From Polytrichum commune (lineage: Eukaryota > Streptophyta > Polytrichopsida > Polytrichales > Polytrichaceae), in the NCBI GenBank assembly GCA_950295325.1, contig OX485803.1:53893554-53957553 (forward strand): 64,000 bases of DNA, given 5' to 3'. The translations under genes were made by a program, and so were the position numbers. The notes beneath the pieces are model-generated. The model searched no databases. It was not told the origin of the DNA and was given only the letters and a program-made list of their open reading frames with translations. Positions 11,546 to 23,699 of this stretch are shown here, piece after piece. Within the stretch, counting starts at the first letter, position 1. Each line of letters opens with the position of its first letter.

Positions 11546-13490
11546 ATTTCATAGAATTATCCCTGAAATTGACCACCAAATTTATCCATGATAAACAAAA
11601 TTACTATATGGTAAAAATCTACACATGCGTATACCATGACATGATTTTGACATCCTGGTTATTTGAAAATAAAACTGGTCCAAGATGACACCATCTCCAC
11701 AGTGGTTGCGGCCTCTACGACATGTGTGGTGGTTATTCAAAAGTATCAATTCATTGTCATTTTGGTGTGGGAAAGGACCCTGCTTCCTAGTAGTGATGGC
11801 GGCCTTGTATTTGTTAGACGATGGAACAAAATTGTATCATTATTTCCAAAACAAAACAGACAAAACCATCACCCTTTTGTTTTGTAGTTCTTTACCGTGT
11901 ACCTTTGGCGGGTTGCTCGTATCTCTCTGCCCCAAGTCCCGGTGACCTTTTGTATTTATTGGCAAGGAAATAAAGGTGTTTCCTTTGTCTAAAAATATGT
12001 ATATTTATGAGAAAAAAAGAGGAACAAATCAACCTATGCATCATGCAAGCCTAGGCTCAAGGGTTGAATAAGTACTAGAAACCTATGCATGCAACCTTAT
12101 AATTTATGTTGATGTTAAATAAAGTATTGCCGATATTATGCATTCAAGTGCAAAGTCCATTGTACAGATGGAGCAATTTGGCTGGAAGAGAATTATCATA
12201 TTTCATAGCAAGTGATAGAGTACCCTACTAGAATGGACTCTGGAGGTCGTCTCTGTAATCATATTTTGAAAATCTGTTTACAATGCTTTTGAATTTTTAC
12301 ATCGCTTTTGGTGTAGAGCATTGCCTATTAACATCATCAAAGAATTTTGGAGAGCCTTCATACACTCGTGATCATGTGGGAATCCAATTGATAGGTCTAC
12401 AAAATGAAATTAGTCTTTGTGAGGGCTTTCACATGATTGCTTGTTGCAAAGTAGTTGACATGTCATCATGATCACCTTGATTCCCCCACCAATGACCAAA
12501 ATTTTAGAAATCTTATGATGAGTCACCTAGGGATACGTAAACTTTAGAATGAGTGACTATTGGTCGAATGTTAGTCAATTTTCTACTAGGTGGCATGGGT
12601 TTATGTGGAATCATCCTCCGCATGTCCTTCAAATGCAAAAATATGTGGTCAGTTTTCCAAATGTCATCAAATTCTTCATAAGTTGAAAAATTGAACAACC
12701 TAACAATTCTGGCACATTGTGGGTGCCACATCATCCACATAAAATGTCCCTCTGTAGACAACCTAAAATTAAGGTATTCCCACTTTATTGGTTGATATTT
12801 TTTAAGGAAGATCAATCCGTTGGCATTTGAAGTTTTGGATTCATTGCGTACCTAGTACTCATGATTTAGAAATACACTCTCTACAAAGCACTCAATTAGA
12901 CCAAAATCTCACCCGAGAATGAATTTTTTACTTGTTTGAATGCTAGTACACAAGGTTATGAATTCTTTCAAACTCTAAATGATGCTTTCCCGATGTTTCT
13001 TGATTTGTAATGAATTACCTACCTAGTATGATACACATTGCACGCATTGAGATAAACCTTATTCACAAATATTGGTGTGTTTGACAACTGGTGTTGCTGA
13101 CATGGTGATGCAACTGGATTAGAATGTGGAAAAACAAACATTGTCATAAGCTCACTTGCACTTGATTGCTAGTTGGATAGGGGTTGACACGTCATCACCA
13201 AAGATTTCCGTGAAATAGATATGTTGTCTAGTAGTATGTGATAAGAAAATTGAGATGGATACGCAAACTTAAGTTTGACTAATATTATTCACAAGTAATA
13301 GGTTGGTTTCCCAGTCACTTCTACAAAAATGGAGTATTTGTTTTAGGTGCAGAATATCAATAAATTCTTGAATGTCATCAAGTTGGGTTGCATATTTATT
13401 ATTAGAAAAAAATCATAATATATATAAGGAATTAAAACACTTATTTTTCTAAGCTTGTAGAGCATCTAATTTTAAAGGATCCACACAAGT
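11546..13490. other. Intergenic stretch with unrecognised ORFs
   Basis: Contains a 100-residue minus ORF at 12,513-12,815 (W/M/F-rich, starting MIFLKKYQPIKWEYLNF) that I cannot assign. A weak similarity between 12,530-12,700 and 13,255-13,390 (GGATACG-AAACTT, TTCATAAATTCTTG-like pieces) suggests an old local duplication or TE fragment. No splice signals or domains tie these to a gene. Confidence 0.35.
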
Positions 13491-13792
13491 AGTTGCCTCC
13501 AATTAAAATTAAATGTCATGGGATTTTTTTTATTTATAGTTAAAAAATCTTAAGATTTACTAAAATGCCCAAAAATTTGGGTATTAAAAAACTCATATAA
13601 ATAGGTTTTCATTGCAATTATATGCTTCAAGAAATATTCATTTCCTATATATAATTACACTTTTGGATTCCTTGTTAGAAGAGCTACAAGAGTTTCCTAC
13701 ATTAAAACAAATTATATCACTCAAGATTGGACTTAAATGCAATATAAGTGATTATAATTAGGGCTATATAATATGGGAGTTGCGTACCCAGG
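13491..13792 (-). repeat. Repeat R1 copy C, partial and reversed
   Basis: Reverse complement of 1297-1600: AGTTGCCTCC at the start, the block around GGATTCCTTGTTAGAAG in the middle, and GGGAGTTGCGTACCCAGG at the end. One terminal repeat is kept and the opposite end is missing. Confidence 0.8.
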
Positions 13793-14868
13793 AGTGCCAA
13801 ATTTTGCAATCCAAATAACAATTGTATGAATTTACATACAAGCCTCTCATAATTTGGTGAGCATTATAAAGGTGGGTGGCCTTGTTGTGGGCACTTTTAA
13901 CTTGACCATTGGATTGGATTGGGGGTTGTCTCCATCCTATTAGCGACTATGAATGACAAAAGATTTTCATTTCAAATTTTAGAATGGGGGTTGAAACGTA
14001 AAATATTCAACAAGGTTAAAGGGAGGAGTCTCTTTCTCTATAAGTGATCACATTGGCCCTCACAATTGTGTGACTACTAAATACAAAATGGTTTACATAT
14101 TTTGAGCACATCATGGTCCAATCTAGCTCATTGCACAACACGTGTCTTTTTGGTGTCTTGACATACATAAATAGTAACCTTGCCACATATCACTCAAAGG
14201 AGTCCGTTTAAGAAAAGTGATCATTCAAGGTCCAAAATATACAAATCTTACTTTGTCACATCAACGTAACTCGTGCTAAAACCCAACACCTTAAAAAATC
14301 TTGCACAATAAATGCAAGTTGACATTGAGAATGTTCACCATCTTAACATCATGCTTCCGTGTTGACTTTCAATCATCTACCAGTACAACTTGGCATACCA
14401 AATTCAAATAAGGCAAACTTTGATGCGTTGGAATTTGATTTCAGTTGTTCACGAGAAACGTCAAGAACTCCTTCCAACCGAATATCAGAAACTTAGATAC
14501 GTACACTCAGAGCCTGAAGTGAAGGTCTTAGCACCAGAAAAGGTGGCTCTTTACTTGTCTGCTCCTGACGCAGTTGCCATGAAGTGCCAATTCAATATAG
14601 CTGGCGTGTAAGTAAGCGAATCTGCTACTGTACGACATTGATGGGGCATGTGTTTGGCACACGCTTCCGGTCATGCCGGTCATGAAGGAGAAAAAAAGAA
14701 CATGCTAAAATGCCAAAATTTGTCACAAAAGTAGCTCATACATGAGAAGAGTAGGGAATCAGAGCCACAATTTGTACAGGGTGGAGGTATTAAAAATATT
14801 CAGAATATTCACATTGGTGCCACCTTGGAACTTAGCTTTTTGAATCATGGCAGGTCAAGTTTGTGTCG
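13793..14868. other. Intergenic upstream of the LPR1-like gene
   Basis: Anonymous sequence. A 73-residue ORF at 14,390-14,611 (ELLPTEYQKLRYVHSEPEVK region) has more coding-like codon use than its surroundings and ends in a GTAAGT-like donor overlapping its stop. It could be an orphan exon or a gene fragment, but I do not recognise it. Confidence 0.3.
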
Positions 14869-14889
14869 GAGGGAGGGAGGGAGCGGGGG
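14869..14889 (+). promoter_or_regulatory. Potential G-quadruplex motif upstream of the ferroxidase gene
   Basis: Four G runs of at least three, separated by one to three bases (GAGGGAGGGAGGGAGC plus GGGGG). They lie about 60 bp upstream of a TATA-like box, the only such motif I noticed near the three genes. Function is inferred. Confidence 0.45.
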
Positions 14890-14945
14890 AGTGAGGACCT
14901 GATTGCGGGAGCTTTCAAGTTACGTGGTGAGCTTTTCCCAGTGGG

Positions 14946-14952
14946 TATAAAG
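14946..14952 (+). promoter_or_regulatory. Candidate TATA box of the ferroxidase gene
   Basis: TATAAAG about 1.0 kb before the ATG at 15,969, just downstream of the G-rich motif. A second candidate, TATAAATA, is at 15,488-15,495, about 480 bp before the ATG. Without transcript data the start cannot be chosen; use of the first would imply a long leader or a 5' UTR intron. Confidence 0.3.
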
Positions 14953-15968
14953 ACAGATTCAGCCCTGGCCTATTTCTCAAACTAGCCACTTGAAGCTGTT
15001 CCTAGTCACGGGTAAGATTAGCGACATTTACTCTGTCTTGACCAGCCTCTCCTATTGGCCAGGATTTCCTTGAGTAGCGTTGGATGCATTATTTGTAGAT
15101 CTTCTGATTCCTGAAGGTCGTCAACTGAAATAGTAAGGTTTGTAGTTGCTGGCGGCCTTCATATGTCTTCTACGTCTGCATGAATCCATGGATGAAGTGA
15201 ACATATACACTGTTTTTCTTGTGCAGCTTGCGGCGTTGCCTGACATATTGATTGCCAGTTCTTACGTTGACATGCATGACTAGTCGGGGGGGGGAAAAAA
15301 GGTTTAGCGGTAAGTTAGCTGTTTCTAGTCTATGTTTAAGTGTTATATTCCATATTGCAACTTTATATAACAAAAACCATAGTCGTCCAAGGAGGTAGTC
15401 TTTGACATTATTGCTCAGTTTCCATGCAGTTATGGCCATGTTTACATGACAAATTATGAAGTTATAATGGATAAATCAGCTGCAGGGTATAAATACATTA
15501 CACTTCCTGAGAATGATATGTGGCCCCCGTATTGCATCTTCAGGGGCTAAATCTCGAAATGGCTGCTAAATCCTGTTATAGAAAATCAAGAGTGTTTACC
15601 AAATATGCGCCTACAAGTCCAAATATAATTTCTTTGCTCTATGTCACTTGTTAAATTTCAGAAGGTGCAGGCATTCTCGGTATAATCTCAATTTAGGTGG
15701 AGGGCCACATGGTGGTGATTAAGCCAGATGCAATTTTATGAAAGATAACAAGCTATGGGAAGACCCATAAACTTCAAAATATGCGTCATGCATGTAGTAG
15801 TGATTTCACTTGCCAGTTCTGGACGAATGGGCACCCTCACAAAGTTCTCAATTACTGTTTCAGGTGGACTGATCAACTCCAAAAGTCAACATTTTCTCCA
15901 GAATAAGCGGCTTTCAACGAAGTTCAAACCACTTATTATTTGTTGGTAATATCTCAAGTTATAGCACA

Positions 15969-18900
15969 ATGGAAGGAGGTCATGGAATTTGCATCCTGTT
16001 CTCTTCCACAACTAGCCGGCTGGGTGCGCTTTGTTTCCATCTCTTTGCAACAATATGGCTGCTTCATGTGGTAGCCTCATCTGCACAAGACTCTCTCTGT
16101 CAAAACATGACAGCGTCCCCAACGCTGACTCCGTTCGTTGATGCACTGCCGATTCCCCCTTCCATTGCGGTGAACAATCTAACAACACTCACCATCAGCT
16201 CATACAAGATAACCCAGGTGACAATTCCAACTTCAAGCGACCCGCAAGTTGACATTAGAATGAATGCCTGCCTTCAGTCCATCATCAACAATAAACTACA
16301 TCGTCATTCCTTGATCAGCTGCCGCACAGATCATGAATTGCAAGCATCGACTCATGCAGAGACTTTCCGCATGAACGGATCCAGTTGAACAATACGCCAC
16401 ATTATAAACACCTTCATGAATATTCAGACTTTTTAAAGGAGGTTAATTATCCAAGTTCACGTGGATCATGTAATAAGCTCCTAAACATTTAGTGTACATG
16501 GAGAGGAAATAATTTGTGGCGACTACAAAATTTGCAGAGATGAATTGATATTAATGTCTGGTAGTTCACGGATTTTGTACTGAGCTCCTAGACATTTTTA
16601 ATAATGGAGGCAATAGATCGTCAGGATGCATTTACTGATACATGTATTGATGGAGGTTAAGTATGCAACCTCACGGATGCACTGATCAGCTCCTAGAAAG
16701 TTTAGTACATGGAGGTGATTAACACAGATGGACCCTGCACTGATGCGCAGAACCATTCCGATGTACTAATTGTGGCGACTGCAGAAACTCCACAAAGATC
16801 TGATGCTAATGCATGTCTTCATGAGAATTCTGCTAATTCACGCATACTATACTCAGCTCCTTGACATTCATTTTTGCACATCGACTCGAAGATGATCGAT
16901 TGACAGGTTTCATATACTGACAGACCCTGCTGCAAGTCTGATCATTCGTAGTAGCTTCATCTTGTCTGCCATAAAATTGTCGAATACGCAGAAACCCGAC
17001 AGGGATCTAACACCGAAGAATAGTTTGATTGGTGTCTGCTAATAATTCTTGGATGTTGTAATACTGAGCTCCTCCATTTTCATTTGCGCACATTGATTCG
17101 ACGATTATCGATCGACAGGTTTCCTATACTGAATATAGACCCTGCTGCAAGTCTGATCTTTTGTAGTAGCTTCTTCTGATGCAACAAAATTCTTGAATTC
17201 GCAGAAATAGCAGAGATCTAACACCGTAGCTTAGTTTGATGAGAGTCTACTAATTCACGGATGTTGTTTTCCTAAGCTTCTCCATTTTCACTTTTGCACA
17301 TTGACCCGGCGATTATCACTCAACAGGTTTCATACAGTATGGTTCTATAGACCCTGCTGCAAGTCTAGTGATCAATCGTACTAACTTCTTCTGATGCAAA
17401 AAATTTGTGGGAATGATTTGCAGAAACTTCACAGGGATCTGACCCCGACGACGCTATATGCATACGGGGTGAACAGCAGCAGCGCCATGTTCCCCGGCCC
17501 AACCCTGGAGGCAACGCGAGGGAACATGGCCCAAATCTACTGGGCGAACAACATCCCTGACGCAGAACACTTTCTTCCTGTTGACAGAACGATTCACTGG
17601 GCGAATCCCCCCCATGGTGGAGTGCCAAACGTGGTCCACTTACACGGCGCCGAGACGCAGAGCACCCACGATGGCCACCCAGACGCATGGTTTACCCCGC
17701 CAACGTTTGGTGACTTCGGACCAACGTACACAACACAGAATTACTCGTACCCGAACCAGCAGAAACCTACCATGCTCTGGTATCACGACCACGTGGTGGG
17801 TATCACCCGGTTGAATGTGCTGATGGGGCTGACGGGACTGTACATGCTTCGATCGACTGAGGAGCAGAATTTGACGAGGATCTTCACACCGGGAGTGTTC
17901 GAGATCCCGTTCGTGATCAAGGACTTGCAGTTCTGGCCCAATGGATCGATCAACTATCCCAACGTTGGCGACAGCCCTGGGGTGCACCCCCAGTGGTGCC
18001 CGGAGTACTTCGGAGACACTATCCTGGTAAATGGGATAGTGTGGCCGTATCTCAACGTCTCCCGTCGCATTTACAGGTTGGGTAATTTTTATATTTATCT
18101 TTAATTTTCCCAAATACATTTCATATCGATCAGTCAAATTGGGCATACTCTTCGAGAGTGATGTGCATTAGACTGAAATTTGAATACCTGATGATCTTCA
18201 GCAAGCACTACCTACTACTCCCTTCGGGTTATGAGATGCATGTCCGGGTTGAAGGTATTGCCAAATGAATAATCAGGAGGTAACGGTATTGGTATCTTTA
18301 CCCCTCCTTTTTCAATCTATCTTGAAGATCAGGGTGAGCCCTCACGATCATTTATTACATTGCCAAGAAACTTAGAAGTTGGCCACCTGAATGGAGAGCT
18401 GGGGGACACCTCTCATCCGGGGTGTGCATGGTGGAACCACAAAATCCCCAAGAAGGGTAACTTGAAAACGTCTAAGCATGGATTGACTATGTATTTCTTT
18501 CTCAACAATTTCCTAACCGATATTGGATGCTGCAATGAGTATACACAACATCATCATGCTATAGACGTTGTTCATATGATCAAAAGGGTCATAGCAGTAA
18601 ACAGTTACGGGGGAATTAGCAAAGAACATGTTGCACCTGCTCCTTCTGCTGATGACCAAAGAAACATGCATCAGGAACATTTTGACACTAATTTATCACA
18701 CTTGAGTGTAGCATTAAATTGGTCATGGTAATGCATTCATTAATTTTACTTCCATACATGATTCCAATTTCCATAGCATGATGGATAATTACTTAGCTAA
18801 GCCAAAAACTCTATCCTCGCATGCATCAACAGGTTTCGAATCCTGAATGGAGCCAACGCACGTTTCTTCAATCTCACCTTCAGCAACCCCTCCTTGAGGT

Positions 18901-21193
18901 TTGTCAAGATCGGCACCGACGGGGGTTTCCTGCCGGGATGGCCGCAGGTTGTCTCCTCGTTGCTTATCGCTCCCGCTGAGCGCATCGACTGTCTGGTCGA
19001 CTTCAGCAACTTGACAGTTGGCACCGTAGTGTATGTGAACAACTCCGCCGTGGCACCCTTCCCCAGTGGGGATCCCACTCTAAACCCCCCGCAGACATCC
19101 TGGGTATCGGAGATCCGCGTGGTAGCTAACACTTCCGAGACGTCCCCAACGTACAAGGATGTGCTAACCGCCCTGCGACAAGCCACCGCCAATGACAGCA
19201 ACCCCTTCGTAAATTACAGCAACGCGCTTCACAGGTAAATCATTTTAGTGTTATGACTGCTTGAGAGAATGCCCAGAGAATGTTGAGCGAATAATATAGA
19301 ACTCTTTATTGTGAATGCATAAATGAAATACGGCCAATCTACAACAGGTAAGTGAAAAAAGATCTCTGTCTACGCTACAACCTCTATAGACAACCCACTG
19401 TCTACGATTAGAAAGACAGCACGAAAGGTGCGAGACGAAGCCTTATGTGAACTCTCCGACTAGAAGGTTCTGTGGATCAACAGAGTTCAGTCGAATGCTA
19501 ACACATTCTTGCAACAACAGGGAACTCACTATGGTGGAGTATGATGACGCCAATGGCAACCCCACTGAGATCACATTGGGCAACAGGACCTGGACCGATA
19601 CCGTGACAGAGACTCCGACCCTGGGAGCGGTGGAGGTCTGGGAGATGATCAACCTCACCCCCGATGCGCATCCTATCCACGTCCACCTCATCCAATTCCA
19701 AGTGCTCAATCAGCAGCCCATCAACACCAGCTTGTACGTTAATATTGCAGCAAGCTAATTGCTTCAACTCACTCTTGAACTTTGCAATTCCTGTTGTGTT
19801 ATGCATTTTGTGAGTTAGTGCATCAGGCATACTAGTTTTGTTATTCTAGGTACTTACCTGCAATTTGTGGTGACATGGTGCATATATCATGATGCGGTCA
19901 ATTTGCATGACATCCTGAATCCTGATAAATCTGCGTGTGAGGAGTTTTGTAATGTGCATACATTTCTCAATGTATGATTTTCCTACGTTGGAGGTTTTCT
20001 AATTCGATTATGTGAAACTCGCACATTTTGTAATTAACCTGGTGCGATTTTCTGTGAGTCAGTGCATCATCGTGTGAGAATTTTAATGCTAATTTTGCAA
20101 TTTTTCTAGTTGCCTGAATTTGTGGTGACTCGGTGCAGTATGTGGTCACTTTATATGTCCTGAACCCGGGATGGCAGCTATATATTTGTAGCACTCGCAG
20201 GGGTCCTCGCCTTTAGAACTTGGGTTGGAGCTTCTAAACCATTTCTAAGAAGCATAATTGGGAGAGACTTTTATATTATAAGCATTTCGAAGACTAAAAT
20301 TTCAAAAAATATTCTAGAATTGAAATTTAACACCCAGTGGATCTGGATGGTGACCCCTAATTTAGAAAAATTGCTTGTAAAAATGACATTTGAAAATGCA
20401 AACCTTCTGTTCAGACACAAATCACACCAATGAACTCTCCCAATTCCCTCTTTCCAAGCATGTTTCTCCTCCTTGTGGAAGTAAAAATCACCAAACCATT
20501 AGAAGTATTAGAAAATATTTAGGAACAACTGATTTAAAAGGGAGAATTGCCACCCCGGGATCCTGAATCTGCATGTGAGTTTTGTGGTGTACGAGCATTT
20601 CATACATATGTGTGAGTTAATCGTAAGTTGCAGGTTTGCGTCAACTAATCATCTGAGATCTGCAGATTTATAAACCTGCAATTTTCTGTCTTGAGCGAGT
20701 CGTATCATGATGTGCAAGTTTTGGTGCAATTTATGTAATTAACCTGAAGTTGTGACAGCTCGGTGCATCATGTGGTCACCTTGCATGTCCTGATGAATTG
20801 GCATATGAATTTGTGATGTGCATACATGCTTTACTGAAGCAACTGTAGAATTTCTAGCATATATACTGATGATGACGTGGTGGCCGGGCGAGAATTTTGT
20901 GCAGAATTACTCCAGTAACCAGTACCTTACTATGCAATATAACAATACCTTACGGGCAGCCCGGGACATGCTTCACGGGGCCACCCATTCCACCTGCAAT
21001 CTATCAAACAGGGTTGAAGGACACAGCGATCGTTTGGCCAGGAAATGTCACTCGCTACGGAATGCATTTTGTGGCCTCCTCCGGTGGCCCTTTCCCCTTC
21101 AACGCCACCGTCGGCCCCGGCTATGTGTGGCATTGCCATATCTTAGACCACGAGGACAACGACATGATGCGACCCTACAAACTTCTTAATTGA
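15969..21193 (+). CDS. LPR1-type multicopper ferroxidase, 5 exons
   Basis: Multicopper oxidase of the bacterial CotA-like class found in plants as LOW PHOSPHATE ROOT1/2, which oxidises Fe(II) in the secretory path or apoplast and links iron to phosphate sensing. Exons by splice consensus and phase: 15,969-16,217; 17,424-18,076; 18,833-19,234; 19,521-19,733; 20,905-21,193. All joins keep frame and give 601 residues (Arabidopsis LPR1 is about 580). Residues about 20-40 form a signal peptide (LFATIWLLHVVASSAQ). Copper motifs are complete: VHLHG, WYHDH, HPIHVHL and WHCHILDHEDNDMM, with the type-1 Cys and axial Met. Also conserved are FPGPTLEA, HGGVPNVVHLHG, HPQWCPEYFGDTILVNG, PSGDP and the Asp in NLTPDAHPIH, the last two near acidic residues proposed for Fe binding in LPR1. 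Many NxS/T sites suggest a glycoprotein. The exon 5 start is the least certain junction. Substrate is inferred from family. Confidence 0.93.
16500..17440 (+). repeat. Degenerate tandem repeats in intron 1 copying the exon 2 boundary
   Basis: Five diverged units of about 207-257 bp. Each carries a version of GCAGAAACnnnACAGGGATCT, at about 16,524, 16,781, 16,988, 17,201 and the functional one at 17,421. Other unit marks are ACCCTGCTGCAAGTCT, GTAGTAGCTTC and TGAGCTCCT. The last unit's copy is the real acceptor and first codons of exon 2. The upstream ones are decayed pseudo-acceptors with no open frame beyond. Confidence 0.8.
18077..18832 (+). other. Intron 2 of the ferroxidase gene, with an open frame
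   Basis: GT-AG intron of 756 bp. It contains a 123-residue plus-strand ORF (18,360-18,731) without recognisable domains, bounded by neither splice signals in phase nor a family match. It may be a TE fragment or chance. Confidence 0.4.
19734..20904 (+). repeat. Intron 4 of the ferroxidase gene with internal degenerate repeats
   Basis: The motif block TCCTGAAT / TGTGAGnnGTTTTGT(A/G)ATGTGCATACAT recurs around 19,910-19,960, 20,565-20,610 and 20,790-20,825. GGTGACTCGGTGCA / ATGTGGTCAC blocks recur at 20,126-20,150 and 20,755-20,780. An unrelated block of about 400 bp (about 20,170-20,560) sits between two CCCGGGAT sites and may be an insertion. Confidence 0.6.
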
Positions 21194-23699
21194 TCATTAT
21201 GAATCATTTAGTCATAATTAATCACCGACGTGACCGATTATCAGCACCTTCCGATCGACTGATGTGATCGGCAGAGCACATTGAGTTGTTGCTTCTGAGC
21301 TTGTCAATCGGCTTTTCTAACTCCTACTACTCTATTACTTATACTGAATTCATGCCTTGTAGTGCATGCTCACTTGTTCCAGATGTTTACAATGATAAAC
21401 GTTCTAGCAGACTGCATGCAAAATGCTTGTAGGGTTAAGCTTTCAGTTGACCTAACATTCACTTTGAATCTCTAGATATGTAACTTGCTGCGTGCTCTTA
21501 CGCTTGTATATAAATAAATAAATAAATAAATAGCTCGCTTGTCATGACAGTACTGCATCCCTAATAATTTTTATCTACTATCAGGTGACTCTCCTCACGT
21601 GCAATTATTTTGACTAACTTTATGAAATTGTCGGTTGACTGGAGAGCACCGTGTTCTTCCATCAGAATCTTTCAAAGCCAAATTTCAGCTGCTAACTTAG
21701 TACTGGGTGACAGCAAAATATATTGTTGTGGAAAACACACAGAAACAGAAAGATAGCCTGCACCTGTCACTGCATTTCTACTGACTAGGGCCTGAATGCA
21801 GATACTGTCCTGATTTACATATACACATACTTTTGTTCAGATCAAACATCAATGTGATAAAATTTTCATTTCATCCGACTCTCATGTATTCTCCTTCTAC
21901 ATGTTGACACATACTGGACAGGATTTTATTATAGATTGAACTTTGTCCTGGACGGATTAGATAAATAGAGTGACTAGTGGCGGACACCATACCACTAAGA
22001 CCGACCTTTCCAAAAACACAGAATGATTGTCTAGCATTCATTCTAAGACATGTGATGATTTAAGTTTGATATGTAATTAAATATTTATGTATTTTTTTCT
22101 GGTGGATCGGATTCGATGATAAATTCCTTTATAACAATTCCTTGTAACAATAATATGTTAGCAGTTGAGGGCTGAAGGCTGTAATAACTGTATACAATGA
22201 AAATTCCTTGAAATGGTGTGTAGCTGTTAGTACTTTAATTGATGAGTCACTAAGATTAGCTTCAAAGACACTGAGTTAATGTAGCAATACACATTTGTGT
22301 TGATTTAACTTTAAGCTTAGCAGTTATAGGGGATAGGCTTTTAACATGATTAGATGTAAGGTATGCTTGTAAGCAGTGTCCAATATTGAAGTCTTCAACA
22401 CTTGTCAAATGCCATATTGATTATCAAAAAAGTTTTTTTTGGGGGGGGGGCACTTCACAAAAATGTGCTTTGCAAAGTTTCCACCCTTCACAGTGAAGGC
22501 CTCTCCAAAATCAGCCTGTCACAACAAACAAACGAACGAACAAACAAACCTATAAAATTAAATTAAAAAATTAAAAATTTGTAATTTGCAAATAGAAACA
22601 TAGCTGGACTCCAATCTTGGCACTCTGGCAGACACTTCCAAATTCCAATAAATCCTACACTTTCAACTCTACAACATCGACTCGGCATTGATTGCAACTT
22701 CGGCTTGGCAAGCATAGCTACATGTTAACATGGATTTTTCAAACTGAATTGGGTGAAAAGTGATCGCAAAAGTCCATTGAAACTTGAAACATTGGATGTG
22801 TTGATGTGAGTGTCATTATGCGGTCTTCCGATGGAAAATATGGAATGGGCTAGAATTTTTAACACTTAGAAATCAACCAAAAACTGGAGGGCTTTGCCTT
22901 TGGAGTTGGATGATGATTAAGTACATTATGTAGGGAATCTAAATAATTCTAGTGCATTATTATATTACATGAACTTCTTCAATAAAGTGAGACATCATAT
23001 TATTTTCATAATCAATACAAAACAGCCAATATCAAGTTTTTTAAATTGTGAAGTGTTGCAAAAAAGTTTGAAAGTTTGAGTGAAGTGTGATTATTTTGAA
23101 GCCCTTCACATTGAAATGCATGTGCACAGTTCAAACTTGAACACTGCTCATATGCAACTACTCCGGCCTCTCGCTTATGAAAAGCCGCCTTTATAATCAG
23201 GATACAAACTTTAAAAAGTACAACTTTATGGGTTGCACTCGGCGTTTCACCTCATTATAATTTTCTAATCAAAATACTCTCTACAATAATATGGCGAGGA
23301 GCCTTGCCATGCACTATATAGTACTTGGTGTCTACCTATCAAACTGTATTAGGAGCAAGCTGATACTTATTGGATACCTACTATAGTCAATGGTAGAGTG
23401 ACACATGTCCATTGTTATACGTAGTAGTCATGTCATGATAAAATGATCATTTATGGATGATAATATGCCTCCGCATATCCAATTAGGAATCGGTACACTA
23501 GCAGAATTGCTTGGTCTAACCACTATCTAGTCTAGTCTAGTCTTTTGTACACTAATATACTTCTACTCTTTCGTGCCTTGTAGCGCATGCTTAGTTGTTC
23601 CAAATGTTTTGATTTTTTTTTTTAGAGTGTTGAATGCTCTTAGAGTCTCGGTTGACCCTATGGGGTGGAACTCTTCATTGCAAACTTAAATGATGTGCA
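21194..23699. other. 3' flank of the ferroxidase gene, intergenic
   Basis: Contains an (AAAT)n microsatellite at 21,508-21,531, which also offers AATAAA poly(A)-like signals. There is a G10 run at 22,441-22,450, and a weak duplication of 21,340-21,400 at 23,570-23,620 (GCCTTGTAG-GCATGCT-A-TTGTTCCA-ATGTTT). The block 23,385-23,500 resembles 36,477-36,620 inside the third gene. No gene is seen. Confidence 0.5.

Noticed and set aside
17365..18146. Long minus-strand ORFs opposite exon 2 of the ferroxidase
   Set aside because: Antisense shadows of a GC-richer true exon.
18360..18731. 123-residue ORF inside intron 2 of the ferroxidase gene
   Set aside because: No homology recognised, no splice or promoter support, and flanking exons join perfectly without it.
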